A stretch of 64,000 nucleotides of DNA from Megaustenia siamemsis (lineage: Eukaryota > Mollusca > Gastropoda > Stylommatophora > Ariophantidae): NCBI GenBank assembly GCA_032433765.1, contig JAVIAB010000160.1:37719723-37783722 (forward strand), given 5' to 3'. Shown in pieces: positions 41,902-53,477 of the stretch; position 1 is the stretch's first letter, and each line of letters opens with the position of its first letter. The translations under genes and the position numbers were made by a program. The notes beneath the pieces are model-generated. The model had not been told where the DNA came from. It saw only the letters and a program-made list of their open reading frames with translations, and did no database searches.

Positions 41902-43395
41902 CTCTTCTACTTTTTAGCTCCCAGTGGAGCATAGGTCTTCAACAAACACTTTCCAAGTCGTTCTGTTTTTTGCCATTCTTTTAAGATCATTCCATGTCTT
42001 CCCCATCATCTTCATCTCAGCTTCTATCTGTCTTCTCCAAGAATTCCTTGGTCTTCCTCTTTGTCTTTTCCCCTGGGGATTCCAAAAAAGGGCCTGTTGT
42101 GTAATACTCTCAGTTGTCTTCCGTAGTGTGTGTCCTATCCATCGTCTTCGCTATATCTCTTTATCCACTGGTATTTGACCGGTACATTTCCATAATTCCA
42201 CATTAGTGATTTTGTCCTGCCATTTCCATCCCTTTATTCTGCGTAAGCATCCATTAATGAAAGTCTGTACCTTCGTGATTGTCAATTTTGTTATTCTCCA
42301 TGTTTCACAGCCATATAATAGGACCGACTTAACATTTGAGTTGAACATTTTTATTTTTGTATTTAACCTAATTTCTTTGGATTTCCATATGTTTCCCAGT
42401 GCAATGAAAGCTCCTCTTGCTTTTGATATCCTTATTTTGGTATCATTGTCTGTTCCTCCCTCTTTATCTATATTACTGCCCAGATATATGTAAGATTGTA
42501 CGTCTAGTAGAGGTATTTCTCCTAGTTTTATTTGGTTATTGCCAACTGCATTAATTCTCATAATGTTGGTCTTATCTCTATTAATCTTTAGTCCCAGCTG
42601 TTGTGATCTCTCATCTAATATACTCATTTTATCCTGCATCTGTTGATGGCTGTGTGATAGGAGAGCTATGTCATCAGCAAAGTCTAGATCATCAAGTTGT
42701 TTGGTCAGTGACCACTGGATCCCATTTCTGTTGTTTTGAGTTATTTTCATAATCCAATCTATGGCCAGTAGAAAGAGAAATGGGGACAGAAGGCATCCTT
42801 GCCTTACTCCTGTTCTTATTTCAAATGCTTCTGTAAGCTGTCCTTCATGCACCACACTACATTTTGTTCCTTCATACATTGTTTTTATCAGGTTAATAAA
42901 CTTTATGGGGATTCCGTAATGACTCAGCAACTTCCAAAGCATTCTTCTGTCTAAGCTATCAAATGCCTTTTCGTAATCTATGAATCCAATATAAAGTGGG
43001 GATTTTAGTTCTAAACTTTGTTCAACTATTATACGTAGAGTAGTTATTTGATCAGCACATGATCTGTTCTTCCTAAAACCTGCTTGTTCATCTCTCAAGT
43101 GTTTCTCTAGCCTCCTTTAGTCTCTCCAGAATGATTCTGCTTAATATTTTTCCTGGCACTGATAGTAGCATAATTCCCCTATAATTTGTGCACTCCTGTA
43201 AACTTCCTTTCTTTGGTAGTTTGATGATATAACCTTCTCTCCAGTCTTTAGGTATTTCTTCCCTCTCCCAAATTTTATCCAATAGATCCAGTAACATCTT
43301 GGTAGAGGTGTTAATATCTGCTTTGATGGCTTCCAAAGGAATTTCACCTGGTCCTGTGGCTTTACCATTTTTTTATAGTTTGATGGCTTTCATTA
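41902..43395 (-). mobile_element. LINE family D: near-complete reverse transcriptase, 12-bp target duplication
   Basis: The most intact LINE here. The first part reads LEAIKADINTSTKMLLDLLD and LPKKGSLQECTNYRGIMLLS. A frameshift near 43095 leads into a 315-codon frame with RT motif A GFIDYEKAFDSLDRRML, motif B TGVRQGCLLSPFLFLL, motif C LDDLDFADDIALLS, motif D LGLKINRDKT, then LLYGCETWRITK. A second frameshift near 42150 precedes GKRQRGRPRNSWRR and TTWKVFVEDLCSTG. Catalytic aspartates are intact. The endonuclease domain is lost by 5' truncation. Perfect tttttacagtgt copies at 41890-41901 and 43396-43407 flank it. Confidence 0.95.
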
Positions 43396-43440
43396 TTTTT
43401 ACAGTGTACTAGATATTAACTTTTAGTTTATTCATAAAAA

Positions 43441-43628
43441 GGGAGCCGCGATAGCTCAGTGATTAGAGAACAGGACTACAAGGGGTAGGGCTCACCCAGC
43501 CTTAAATGGGTACCGGATCTTTTTCTGGGAAAGTAAAGCGGTCTGTAAACTGTATGGTCACTAACACCATATTCCATATACGCCACTTGGCGTGACGGGG
43601 GCTCTTTACTTTTTTTTTTTTTTATTAC
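43441..43628 (+). mobile_element. SINE-1 copy with internal deletions and poly(T) tail
   Basis: Head gggagccgcgatagctcagt, but the B box and part of the body are deleted (caaggggtagggctcaccca). The hairpin segment cgccacttggcgtgac and the T run remain. tcataaaa occurs on both sides (43432-43439 and 43629-43636). Confidence 0.9.
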
Positions 43629-43744
43629 TCATAAAATGTCATGTTGTACTGCAAAATTTTGAAAACAATGGTGCAATTATTTTCATCATAATAACTAAAT
43701 AAGGAATTTTTTAAAAACTATCTTTATTGCATTACTCCATTTTT

Positions 43745-43930
43745 TGGTCAGAACTATAGGACTAAAGAATAAAGGTTGCATGCTTGGTGCAGTCACTATG
43801 AGGTGTTTGGGTCATAGTTTTTATTCCGACACCAAAAGAAAAAAAAACTATTTGATCCTGCCATGATTTGAATCAACATTCCCCTGATTTAGAGCATGAC
43901 AAGTTATCCATTCATCTACTCAGTCTCCAG
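43745..43930 (-). mobile_element. SINE-2 copy, old
   Basis: On the minus strand a tRNA-like head (gactgagtagatgaatggat, gattcaaatcatggcagg) precedes the SINE-2 body. The central gtgactgcaccaagcatgca segment corresponds to gcgactgcttgaccaagcgg of 9098. Confidence 0.6.
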
Positions 43931-44263
43931 TTAATTGGGGAAGGTAAGAAATAATGCACAAACAGTGGACAATCTCTGCAGATGCAATAATGACCCCTTA
44001 CCTTTTGAGACAGTTAAGTCAAATTATTTTTAAAGCTTAAATATATTTCTGCATATTGAATGTAAAAAAATTAAAACATCATTGAAAATAAAATGAAGCA
44101 ATTATTTTCTATTGTAAATACACATGTATGAAATAAACTAAGACAAAAAAGTTGCTGTTCTACATTATCTGTATACCCAAAGGAAATGTTGTCTAAAATA
44201 GTGCCTGTGGGCACTATAGTCGCGTTTATTTTCTTTCCTGTCACTAAATTTTATTCAGCCCAT
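43931..44263. other. No recognisable feature
   Basis: Unique AT-rich sequence downstream of the receptor gene. Confidence 0.4.
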
Positions 44264-44273
44264 TTTAACTTTA

Positions 44274-44538
44274 GGGAGCCGCGATAGCTTAGTGGTTAGT
44301 GAACTGGACTACAAAGGACAAGAGGTAGGGTTCGATCCCAACGGACGGCTTCTGGATTCACCCAGCTTTAATGGGTACCGGATTTTTTTCTGGGAAAATA
44401 AAGCGGCTCGGGCAAAATACCGACCACATTGCCCCAAAAATCATGTGCCGGAGGTCTGCAAAATATATGGTCACTGGCACCATATTCCCTATACGCCACT
44501 TGGCGTGACGGGGGCACTTTACTTTTTTTTTTTTTTAC
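44274..44538 (+). mobile_element. SINE-1 copy, full length reference copy
   Basis: It shows all parts: A box tagcttagtggttag (44284), B box ggttcgatcccaa (44329), body, hairpin cgccacttggcgtgac at about 44495 and a 3' T run of about 15. tttaacttta duplications lie at 44264-44273 and 44539-44548. It ends in T and not A, unlike most tRNA SINEs. Confidence 0.95.
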
Positions 44539-44842
44539 TTTAACTTTAATAAGATTTTCACCATAAAATTGCTATAAGTGTAACTTTTATTTTTATGATC
44601 ATTATTATTGTTGTTACAGTTGTAACTTGTCACCTGTGTCTCCATGACCATCAGTCATCTGTGTTCCAATATATAAACACATTGGAGAGAACTGCTCTAG
44701 GGGATATTTTCAACTGTGCCATTTTGTTTTCCAACAACTGTTTCTTCAAGTCTCACCAAGCCTCCTATAATGAATACCAGAAGCTTTCCCTGTGATTGGA
44801 AGGCAGACCGGTACTTGCTTTATATTGTGCTGCTGCCAGGAA

Positions 44843-45103
44843 AAGACCAATGAGAAAGTTCTCAAAGAGGCCAACACAAAAAGGGAGCTCTTAAAAAACA
44901 TCAGAAAGAAGTTGGAATACTTGGTTACAACTGGCAAAATAAAAGGAAAGAGAGCTAGCGGACGACAAAGAGAGAAAATACTGGATAGCTTGGTGTCATG
45001 GCATGAAAAACAGTCAACAACAGAACTCATACGATGCACTGTGGATAGAAAATTGTGGAAGGACATGATCGCCAATGCCAACCGGTACGGTACATGATGA
45101 TGA
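44843..45103 (+). mobile_element. LINE family B short copy, perfect 12-bp target duplication
   Basis: It carries only the C-terminal end (NTKRELLKNIRKK, LEYLVTTGKIKGKRASGRQR, the ATGATG tail). The segment for FFGHIMRRG is deleted. tgctgccaggaa at 44831-44842 is repeated at 45104-45115. The target is unique sequence that also contains a 66-codon open frame of unknown meaning (44595-44795). Confidence 0.93.
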
Positions 45104-45115
45104 TGCTGCCAGGAA

Positions 45116-46064
45116 CTACGTCAATAAATAAAGCAACCTCTGGCCAGGTCATTATAGGGGCACTAAATACATTGTCTCTAGAAACTAACAGGATTCTACT
45201 TATATGGCTGAGAAATGCCAAATGTATTGAAGCATCATGAAATCACTGCATGAAAGAATGGAACAGTTAACACACATATGATCAGCTGAAATCATGCATA
45301 TTCTTTCTTTCTCTTTTAGGTGTTTACCTGATGACTACTAAAGTAATGGATAGTCCTCATCATCATACATCCTTAAAAGAGCGTATGTGGGTGTAGATGC
45401 ATTGTGTTGTGTTTTATGTTATCCTTTCAGATCAACACATCCGACTTCAGCATGGAAGTTTTTAGTACTGGGTTACCTTACCTCTTTGATTCCTACACGC
45501 TTGGCCAGACCAGACTGGTTAGTCTTTGTCTGGACAGTGCAAAGAGGTGGAGTAGGGTCTGGATGGATCTGGTTCATTGATCCTGCTGCAAACCATCAGC
45601 TATGAGTCGCTGGCAGCTTCTAGCTCTGTTGCTCTCTGCTGCCTTGCCTCCAAAGAATAGAATAAGCAACATCCAAATGACCAGACCAGATCAAGCATAT
45701 TCCACCTGTGTCAAGGAATTTTCTACTAGAATCTGACTTTACTGTCACCTCCATAAATATAAAATGAAGAGGTACAACTACACAAGTCTGAAGCAGTTGT
45801 TATAAAACATTACTCTTGTATTCCATCATATTTGACCAACAAAGTGAAGACCAAAGATTTCAATGCATATTTTCACATAATTTGCTATGATCACTGTAAC
45901 TAATATCAAAATAAATGTTGCATGTCATAATCATTCTTTTATCAATTTTCATCTGTTACTAATACACTTTGTTAGTTTTGTAAATTATTTACCCATAAGC
46001 AAACATATTAATAATATCAAAAGTTACAAAACTGCATACAATTTTGAAATAACAACTGGATTAA
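45116..46064. other. No recognisable feature
   Basis: About 950 bp. A part near 45430-45610 shares short motifs (tctggttcattgatc, acttcag) with 39690-39850, possibly a worn dispersed repeat. No gene recognised. Confidence 0.35.
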
Positions 46065-46374
46065 TTAACTCCTTCCGTATGTTTCACCACATTGTACATC
46101 ATGCCATTCCGGCCATGTACGTTTCACCACATAGTGTGCCACTCTCAATTTCATTAGTGTGAACTGTCGTCAAAACATATTCTTTTTACTTGTCTTGTAT
46201 CATCTTGTTATTGGTTAAATCTAATACCTTGTTCAATTATCTAAATTTCACATATAATATGTTATATGTTAGATAAATATAAATATGTAGATTGATTCTT
46301 AAAACCATGAAAAATTGTGTCTCTGAAATCTCCTCCATTGTATTGGTAACAAGCTTCCGTATGGAAAGAGTTAA
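46065..46374. mobile_element. 310-bp MITE flanked by TTAA, piggyBac-like
   Basis: The left end ttaactccttccgtatg and the complement of the right end ttaactctttccatacg match at 15 of 17 positions. TTAA at each end is the piggyBac target. The interior is AT-rich with no transposase. Only one copy was seen, so the call needs other copies to confirm it. Confidence 0.55.
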
Positions 46375-47730
46375 TAATTAAATTAGAAACAAAAGATTTG
46401 GTCAAATCTATGCCTAACAAAACTAACAGATTTTGAAAGGACAATTTGAATTATTAAAACTATGTTAAATATATCTATTGGCATCACTTTGAAAATGAGG
46501 ATTTTATTTGAGAAATTTCTTATACCAAAAAATGTTTGGTAGGGGACACATTTTAATAAAATAGTACTCATTATCATTTTAAACCAATTTAAATAAGGAA
46601 ATAATTCATTTGTATATAAATATACTTTTAAAATTAATCCTGTATTGAAATAGGAAACCACATAGATTACTATATATATTATCCTTAGCATTTTTAATAT
46701 TTAGTTCACATCTGTTTATAATTGTACTTTAGCTGACGTGCTCATTTAATCATTTCAGAAATATAACCAGTAAATGATTCTTGTAGGATACATGTGTTGA
46801 TACCATGATCTATGAAAGGTGATTAGAAGTTTTATCTGAAATTTTAATAATATTTGTGCTTAAAAATTGAAAATTTCACACCAAAGTATTTAAAATTGAT
46901 CACTTTATATAAACGTTTAGTTTCATATAGACATCAATGAACAGTTTCTTCTCCAATGTTCACCGATTAAGCGATCATAGGTGGCATCACGAGTTTATGG
47001 AAAGCTGGAAGCCCAAAACATTCTTCAGGATGAATAAACTAAAAGTATGCAAGTTAATTACTTTATAACATTCACATTGTTGTGTGATTTTACCAATTGG
47101 AACCTCTACTAAAAATATCAATGTTATGATTGAGCAGAATGTAACAAATTCATGACATCTTCAATCATGACATCTTCACTCATGTTGACTGATTTCTCAG
47201 ATTCTAACTAAAATACCCAATTTGAGATGAAACAGCTGTGAGCTGGCTTATTTCTAAAGTCTGTTATCCAATGATGGCAGCATAAAAGCAAAGAACATTA
47301 ACAGTTTGACATTAGCACTAACAGAAAAACTGCTACATTTTTTGTTTCAGTGAACTATTGACAATCTATTTTATGACAATCCAGGCTAAATGTTATTCAC
47401 TTTTAACTATAAGAATATATAATATTTTTTATAATAATTGTTTCTGATGAATGATGTTTAAAAAGTTCATCTTGTCCAATACTCTAGTCATTAAAATAAT
47501 ATTTGCTTGTTTATATTCACTTATTTATTACACTACACTATTTTGCAATGTAATATTTTCATTTGACGTATATAGTAATCAAACTTATGCAATGTAGTAT
47601 TCATATATTTTTAACCAAAAATTTTGTTCCTAACTTGAAAGCATGTTTGCAGGGTCTTAAATATGTGTGTTTTGTGTGAAAATGTTTTTATATACATATA
47701 TTTTTTTTGGACCAACAAAGCTGCGACGAA
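46375..47730. other. No recognisable feature
   Basis: AT-rich intergenic DNA. A 102-codon minus-strand hydrophobic open frame (46383-46691) has no motif and is probably chance. Confidence 0.4.
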
Positions 47731-47735
47731 GATCG

Positions 47736-47892
47736 AGCCTCCACAAAATTGATACCAGATATTTTCTGGGTGGTAAAGGCAGTTTGATGTGATATTGACC
47801 ACATTGCCCAAAAATGTGCAGTTGGTGAAAGATGGTCACTGAAACCATATTTTCCATATGCCTAAAAGGCATGGAGGGAACCTTTTTATCTT
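47736..47892 (+). mobile_element. SINE-1-related fragment, old
   Basis: gataccagatattttctggg, gatattgaccacattgccc and gatggtcactgaaaccatat follow the SINE-1 body order with many changes; the tail reads atgcctaaaaggcatgg, a hairpin with a different sequence from the main family. Confidence 0.7.
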
Positions 47893-47904
47893 TATATACA
47901 CATG

Positions 47905-48260
47905 CATCATCATCATCAGGTTGCATTTCTTTTTTTAGAACATTGCATTCACCACAGAATCTATGAAAGAATGTCTGTCTGTAGCCAGATCTCCCATCTC
48001 TTCTGTTGTCATGTTCATAGTACCTTTGATGTCTTAAATACATCTTCTTCTTGGTCTGACCCTGTCTCATTGTCCTGGAACCATGCCTTCCATTATTGTT
48101 CCATTTAGCCTGTTGTATCTTTTGTCATGGCCAGAGTATTTTAATTTCTTCTGTAGCAGGTTGCCAGTTCATTTTAGTGTTTAAGTCTTTTAACATGTTT
48201 TTGTTGCTCTTTTTCATTATCCAAGGTATCTTAAAGATTTTGTCTGCAGCATTTAGCACA
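47905..48260 (-). mobile_element. LINE family J, 3' fragment
   Basis: Minus-strand sequence aacaataatggaaggcatgg, tccaggacaatgagacag and agaccaagaagaagatgtat matches 56515-56600. Frame-broken MEGM-PGR and RPRRR-type C-terminal motifs show a LINE end with a GATGATGATG tail. Confidence 0.72.
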
Positions 48261-48267
48261 TATATGC

Positions 48268-48269
<2 letters not shown>

Positions 48270-48328
<59 letters not shown>
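48270..48328. repeat. (AT)n microsatellite
   Basis: About 28 AT repeats next to a LINE J fragment. Confidence 0.95.
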
Positions 48329-48332
<4 letters not shown>

Positions 48333-49535
48333 AATAATCATTGTATGAGCTACATATGCAGGTTCATATGCTGATTTTCTGTTAAAGCTGAGAAAGCTTG
48401 ATATAACTGACATTTATTTATCTCTCAATGAAGCAGTGCCTTCATAACATTTTCTTCATTTTGGATCATTTTTTTCTCACATTTTATCATTCTTTCTTCC
48501 ACATTTTTGGTTGAGCTTTCCCTAACTTTTTTCACTCAGAGAGCTTCATAATTTAAGATTCTAATCTAAGACTTCTCCTGCAATTAGTGTTTTACTATTT
48601 GTTTTTAAATTTAAAAATTTAAATTTTCTGTTTAATATATGAAGCAACAAAAATGGCATATACAATACTTTATATATTTCCTAAAAAAACATGTGCATCA
48701 AACAGCAGGAACTGACAGACAAGATAAAGGCTCAATGAAGACCCATTATTATGTCTTGCATTTCTTTTCCATTTTGTGTTGGCCAAGTTCATTCAAACAA
48801 CAATATTGAACAAATAATTTGCTTTCTCTTTAAATGATACAGTTATTATTATTAGCTTATTCTTATTGTTAATGAAGTTCATGAAAGGTCATTAGCAATA
48901 TACAATGAGATTATTATATTACTAATTTTCATTATCAGTGCAAGTAAATTTTAACATGTTTAAGAATTATCTCTTTTAATGTTCACATTATTAGACAAAC
49001 AAGAACACACAAAAATACACATATGTGGTCTGTGTTAAATGTAATGAGTATATTGTTGATATGTAAGATATAAATCATAGAACTTTACTTTTAGTCTTGC
49101 TACTATTTTAATTTTATTTTTAACAATTTGCACAGAAAAGTTGAGACAAAATTACTGCTGAATTGTAATGAAAAAAAGTTAGGTTGATGTTAACAAATAA
49201 ATAAGCTAGAAGTAATAAAGAGAATGAGGTGAACACAATGTATAGAGGCAGCTTTACATAAAAGAACAATACAAAACAATGTTTCATTGTATATGTAACA
49301 GCCTTCCTCGGAAAACAATAACAAACAATAGGGCACACAGAACATGAGAAAGGTACTAAAATCTAACTACATCATTTATAATTATAGAAATTAAATAAAA
49401 ATAGTGTGTAGCTGTAGTAATAGTAGTAACTGCCAGTGGAAACCCAGTCCTGACTCTACAAGTGGGTAGAAGTAATAAACATGAAGTAAATAGTAGTACA
49501 GTGTGATTGCTATATATAAATATATATATATGATT
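48329..49535. other. No recognisable feature
   Basis: About 1.2 kb AT-rich sequence without a family match or exon. Confidence 0.4.
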
Positions 49536-49539
49536 CAAA

Positions 49540-49925
49540 ACAAACAGGGAAATTAGAGAAATCGCCATTCAACAACTAATATCAGCAGTAATCAAGAAAA
49601 GACATTGGACTTATGTTGGACATGTGATGAAAAGAGATAATAACTGAATAGCAAAGCAAGCCCTAAAGTGGAAAAAAAAAGGTAGGAGGAAAAGAGGCTG
49701 ATCCAGAGAAACACTGAGAAGAACATTGATCAGGGAGGTAAAAACAGCAGGAATCAGTTCCCTCAATGAGATTGAGATGCGCGCACAGAATAGAGACAAA
49801 TGACGAAATTTGATAAAAGATCTTTACAAGGATTGAGAATGCTAGAAAGAAAATTTCAAAACAGGGAAAGAGTATCATCTATGCTCTATGAACTGACTAC
49901 GGCTTGAAAGGTCGATAGATAGAAC
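49540..49925 (+). mobile_element. LINE family F 3' copy
   Basis: acttatgttggacatgtgat, caagccctaaagtggaaa and cagagaaacactgagaag parallel 30130-30320 and 38450-38580; the end is actacggcttgaaaggtcga. Frame disrupted. Confidence 0.78.
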
Positions 49926-50334
49926 AGCAGTCACACTGTAAGAATGATTACTATATTAAAGTTCAGTAAATTTAAAGATGTATAATTCCTTTGTTTGAGG
50001 ACAACTTTATATTTTATCTCTTCATGTACGTATGAAACTATTAGACTTCCACTTTATATTTGTTGATGAATCTATTGTATGCATTCTTATTGTACATTTG
50101 TATTCATTTGGTTTCATATGTTGTCATCGTCTGACTTTGTTTTGTAAGGAACATTACTGTATCTTTTAGTCATGACTGAGTTCTGAGCCTTTACGTAAGT
50201 TGTGTACATAAAGATAACAAGAATTAATAGTATTCTTCTTGGTAAATTCTATTCTATAATCAATCCAAACAACAATGACGTACTTGTCCAAGGGTATTTA
50301 TATCATTTAAAGATTCTCATTGAAATGGAATATC

Positions 50335-50540
50335 AAGGATAAGAGGCTGGATTCAATCCTGATTGATAGCTCCTAGAATCATTTAGCTTTAAATTGGTGC
50401 AGGATTTTTATCAAAAGGGATGGTAGCCTGGTGTGATACCAGCCACATCACACAAAACGTGCTGTTGGTCTTTGAAAAATATAGGCACAAACATCTTATA
50501 CCTTGAAGCGTGAAGGAAAGCTTATGCTTTTTTTATTTAG
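50335..50540 (+). mobile_element. SINE-1b-related fragment, old
   Basis: aggataagaggctggattca holds a worn B box (ggattcaatcctg); the body has gcaggatttttatcaaaagg, gataccagccacatcac and a tail cttgaagcgtgaaggaaagc. Confidence 0.6.
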
Positions 50541-50639
50541 GTTTGTAAAGTTCCCTCCCAGCTTTTTGAAGTTAAGGAGCGAGTACTTTCATCACTGTTA
50601 ACTCATCCACAACTCTGCGAGTCAGATATATGTTGATTT

Positions 50640-50735
50640 AATAGCTAGATTGACTAGAGAAAGATGAATCAATGACCAATAGGGATGTTTACCCAGTGTG
50701 CTAGCCACTACACCATTGAGGTGTCTGGCCAGGAC
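50640..50735 (-). mobile_element. Possible tRNA-derived SINE head
   Basis: The minus strand reads caatggtgtagtggctagca, a very good A box, and about 35 bp on a weak B box (tggtcattgattcatc). No second copy seen. Confidence 0.45.
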
Positions 50736-51229
50736 AAGAGAAATCATGGTGGCAAATATGGAGAATAACAACAAAACCAAGCATACCCTGCTGCTAAGAG
50801 TGACCAAATCTCTTGTATGGTTGAGATTTTCTGGCTGATATATACAACAGGAGGGCAAGTGATAGTCATTAACAGATTCATAGGTCTGTAATCAAGGGGC
50901 CATGAATAAGAGACTGTATGTGGGTTAGACAAATACATGAACAGATAGAAAAAAAAAAAGACTAACATTTCAAAGAAGGAGAACATGTTGTATCAGCTGG
51001 TACCATTTTAGTAAATAATAAACGGTAGGTAAAAGATGACACAGATGAATAGGATACATGTCCCAAAAGCCTACATGCATTACTAGGGAAGCAATGGAAC
51101 CCACAAAGAAAGAGGACACAGGAAATAACCTAGAAATACATGAAGATGAAGCCTTGAAATATCACAGGATGAATTACATCTAGAGAATAGTATTGAAAGC
51201 AAAGGATTGAAAGGATAGAATAGCTCTTG

Positions 51230-51880
51230 TTGACAGCATAACACTCAGTAGAGCATAAAAAAAAAGAATATAATAGAATTATGGGGATTTAGGAGATCAC
51301 TGCAGCAAGCACTTAAATGGGAAATACTACGATGAAGCCAAATCCATCATCAAAGGCCAGTATCATGAAAAATGGAAACAAGAACACCCAAAGTATAACG
51401 AAAGGGATGGATACCTCCACTATCAAACTATCAAGGAGGGATCAAGACATCATTTCGCCTATGCACTGGCCACAACAGAATGAGAAATCACATGTTCACA
51501 AAACTCAAAAGGTACTATCAGCCAATGCCACTATACACTGGATGATATGACAACAAAACACCCTTCTACAGGATTGCTCTCAGTACACAGGCCTGAGGAG
51601 GTCAATGTGACCCACATCCACCTCCCTAGAAGAGAAACTCTATGGGGCAACAAGATCACTGAAACAACAGCTGCCTTCATAAGAGAGTCCAGAATCCTAG
51701 TCTAAATGAGTCATGATCACAGAAGAATGGGAAACAATAGGAGAAAGAAAAATAACCTCAAAAGACTCAGAGAAGAACACTGACAAGAGAGGCAAAAATA
51801 ACAGTAATCAACACATATACTGAGATTGAAAAGTTTTCCCAGAATAGAAGCTTTTGGTGAGGTACTATCTGACAACATTG
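51230..51880 (+). mobile_element. LINE family F 3' copy, split by another LINE end
   Basis: The outer parts (gcagcaagcacttaaatggg before 51325; agaagaatgggaaacaatag to gagattgaaaagttttccca after 51725) follow family F. The inner part is LINE family H. The join repeats aatgggaaa at 51316-51324 and 51726-51734. Confidence 0.72.
51325..51725 (+). mobile_element. LINE family H 3' end nested in LINE F
   Basis: It encodes frame-shifted FRLCTGHNRMRNHMF, YDNKT-like and ETTAAFIRESRIL segments. The RTGHNRLR...H-F and LYG..D...TAAFI..TG order is the C-terminal end of RNase H-bearing LINEs. A 9-bp duplication flanks it. Confidence 0.65.
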
Positions 51881-52239
51881 GACAGCAAAATGTTAAAGAA
51901 CCCACCCAAATCAAAAGTTTAGTTAATGATGATGACTATGGTCAAGAACATACTGCACTCTGATGGCACTCACATTCATTCTTTACTGGCTTTTATGTCC
52001 TTAATTGAACACACCTACTAATCAGTCTGATCCATCTATGATTGTCCTCTTTCCAATCTACTGCCATTTGTACTCATAAATTTAGTGTACAATGAACATT
52101 TGTTTGTCTTTACTGATTTGGAGATAAGCATATGCTCTGTAAAGTCTTATTCCATCTGCAATATTGGGAAAGTCAAGGAGGTAATTCATCACCATGCCCC
52201 CAGTTTCATGTTCTAAGGTACTTGGTCTTAATCACCTAC

Positions 52240-52512
52240 TGAAGTGAACAACACAAAAGGACAGCTCCTAAGAAACATCAAAAAGGAACAATCAACATTT
52301 TTTGAGCACATCATGAGAAGAGGAAAATTGGAATACTTGGTTACAACTGGTAAATTACAGGGAAAGAGAGATCGTGGATGACAAAGAGAGAAAATACTGG
52401 GTAGTTTGGTGTCATGCATGGAAGGCAGTCCACAACAGAACTGATACGATGCACTGTAGATAGAAGATTGTGGAAGGATATGCCTGCGCCAACCGATATG
52501 GCACATGATAAT
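52240..52512 (+). mobile_element. LINE family B short 3' copy
   Basis: aggacagctcctaagaaaca, gagcacatcatgagaagagg, ttggttacaactggtaaatt and the tail ggcacatgataatgatgg follow family B with several small deletions. Confidence 0.85.
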
Positions 52513-53185
52513 GATGGAAGTGAGCATTACTATTTTTTTCAATAACCCCTGATCTCAAAGTAATTGACATTGAGTATATAGCCCTATCATAGATAGATGA
52601 GATCATTCTTGAGTGCATAAACAAGTCTTGCATGTTGCTGAAATCATTGTGTGAGCAATATATCATTCAGCTTTCTAAAATTGCTTTAGGAATCCTTGTT
52701 GGTGTGAAAAAGTTAATGTATCTGGATGCAATCTTCCTGTGTAATTAGGGAAGACATTGGAGCACTAATAGACACTGTCCAAGTACATTGACAATGGACT
52801 TACATGTAAGAGTTATTAGTACTAACACATTTAAAAAAAATTTAACCCTTTGAATATTTCATATAAATTTCAACTGCATTGAAAAGTGTTGACAATTAAA
52901 ATTTTAAGATATAAGATGACTTGGATTTTGGATGGGGGGGGATGGAACTGAAGTAAAGCTGTGATTAAGAAATGTCAAATATCATGCATGTATTATATTT
53001 CTCAAGTTTGACCACCTGCAGTGAACTTACATTTAATTCTTCATGTGCTCTTTCAATATCAGAGACTACTGTAATACTTTGTTTATTATGCAATATAAGC
53101 TTACTCCTTATTGATACTTTACTTCCATTTTCTGGATTTTTGTGCAGTGTGACTTTTTTTTTAATAATTGGCTTATGAAAGAACT
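52513..53185. other. No recognisable feature
   Basis: AT-rich sequence between LINE B and a minisatellite. No exon seen. Confidence 0.4.
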
Positions 53186-53194
53186 GACATTATA

Positions 53195-53476
53195 CTATTA
53201 AACTGTCCTAGTGTGTAGCAGTTAAACTGGTCTTCTGTTGTTATTATTTATGTGTGTAGCAATTAAACTGGTCTTCTGTTGTTATTATGTATGTGTGTAG
53301 CAGTTAAACTGGTCTTCTGTTGTTATTGTGTATGTGTGTAGCTGTTAAACTGGTCTTCTGTTGTTATTGTGTAAGCGTGTAGCAGTTAAACTGGTCTTCT
53401 GTTCTTATAGTGTATGTGTGTAGCAGTTAAACTGGTCTTCTGTTATTATTATTATTATGTTTGTGTGTAGCACTTA
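53195..53476. repeat. About 53-bp minisatellite, left part
   Basis: Units contain gtgtgtagcagttaaactgg and tcttctgttgttattatgta. Six copies lie left of a LINE C insertion and about three more right of it (54905-55010). Confidence 0.9.
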
Positions 53477-53477
53477 A

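Noticed and set aside
44274..44360. Functional tRNA gene
   Set aside because: A and B boxes are good, but the acceptor stem does not pair and the sequence continues as a SINE found in more than ten copies.
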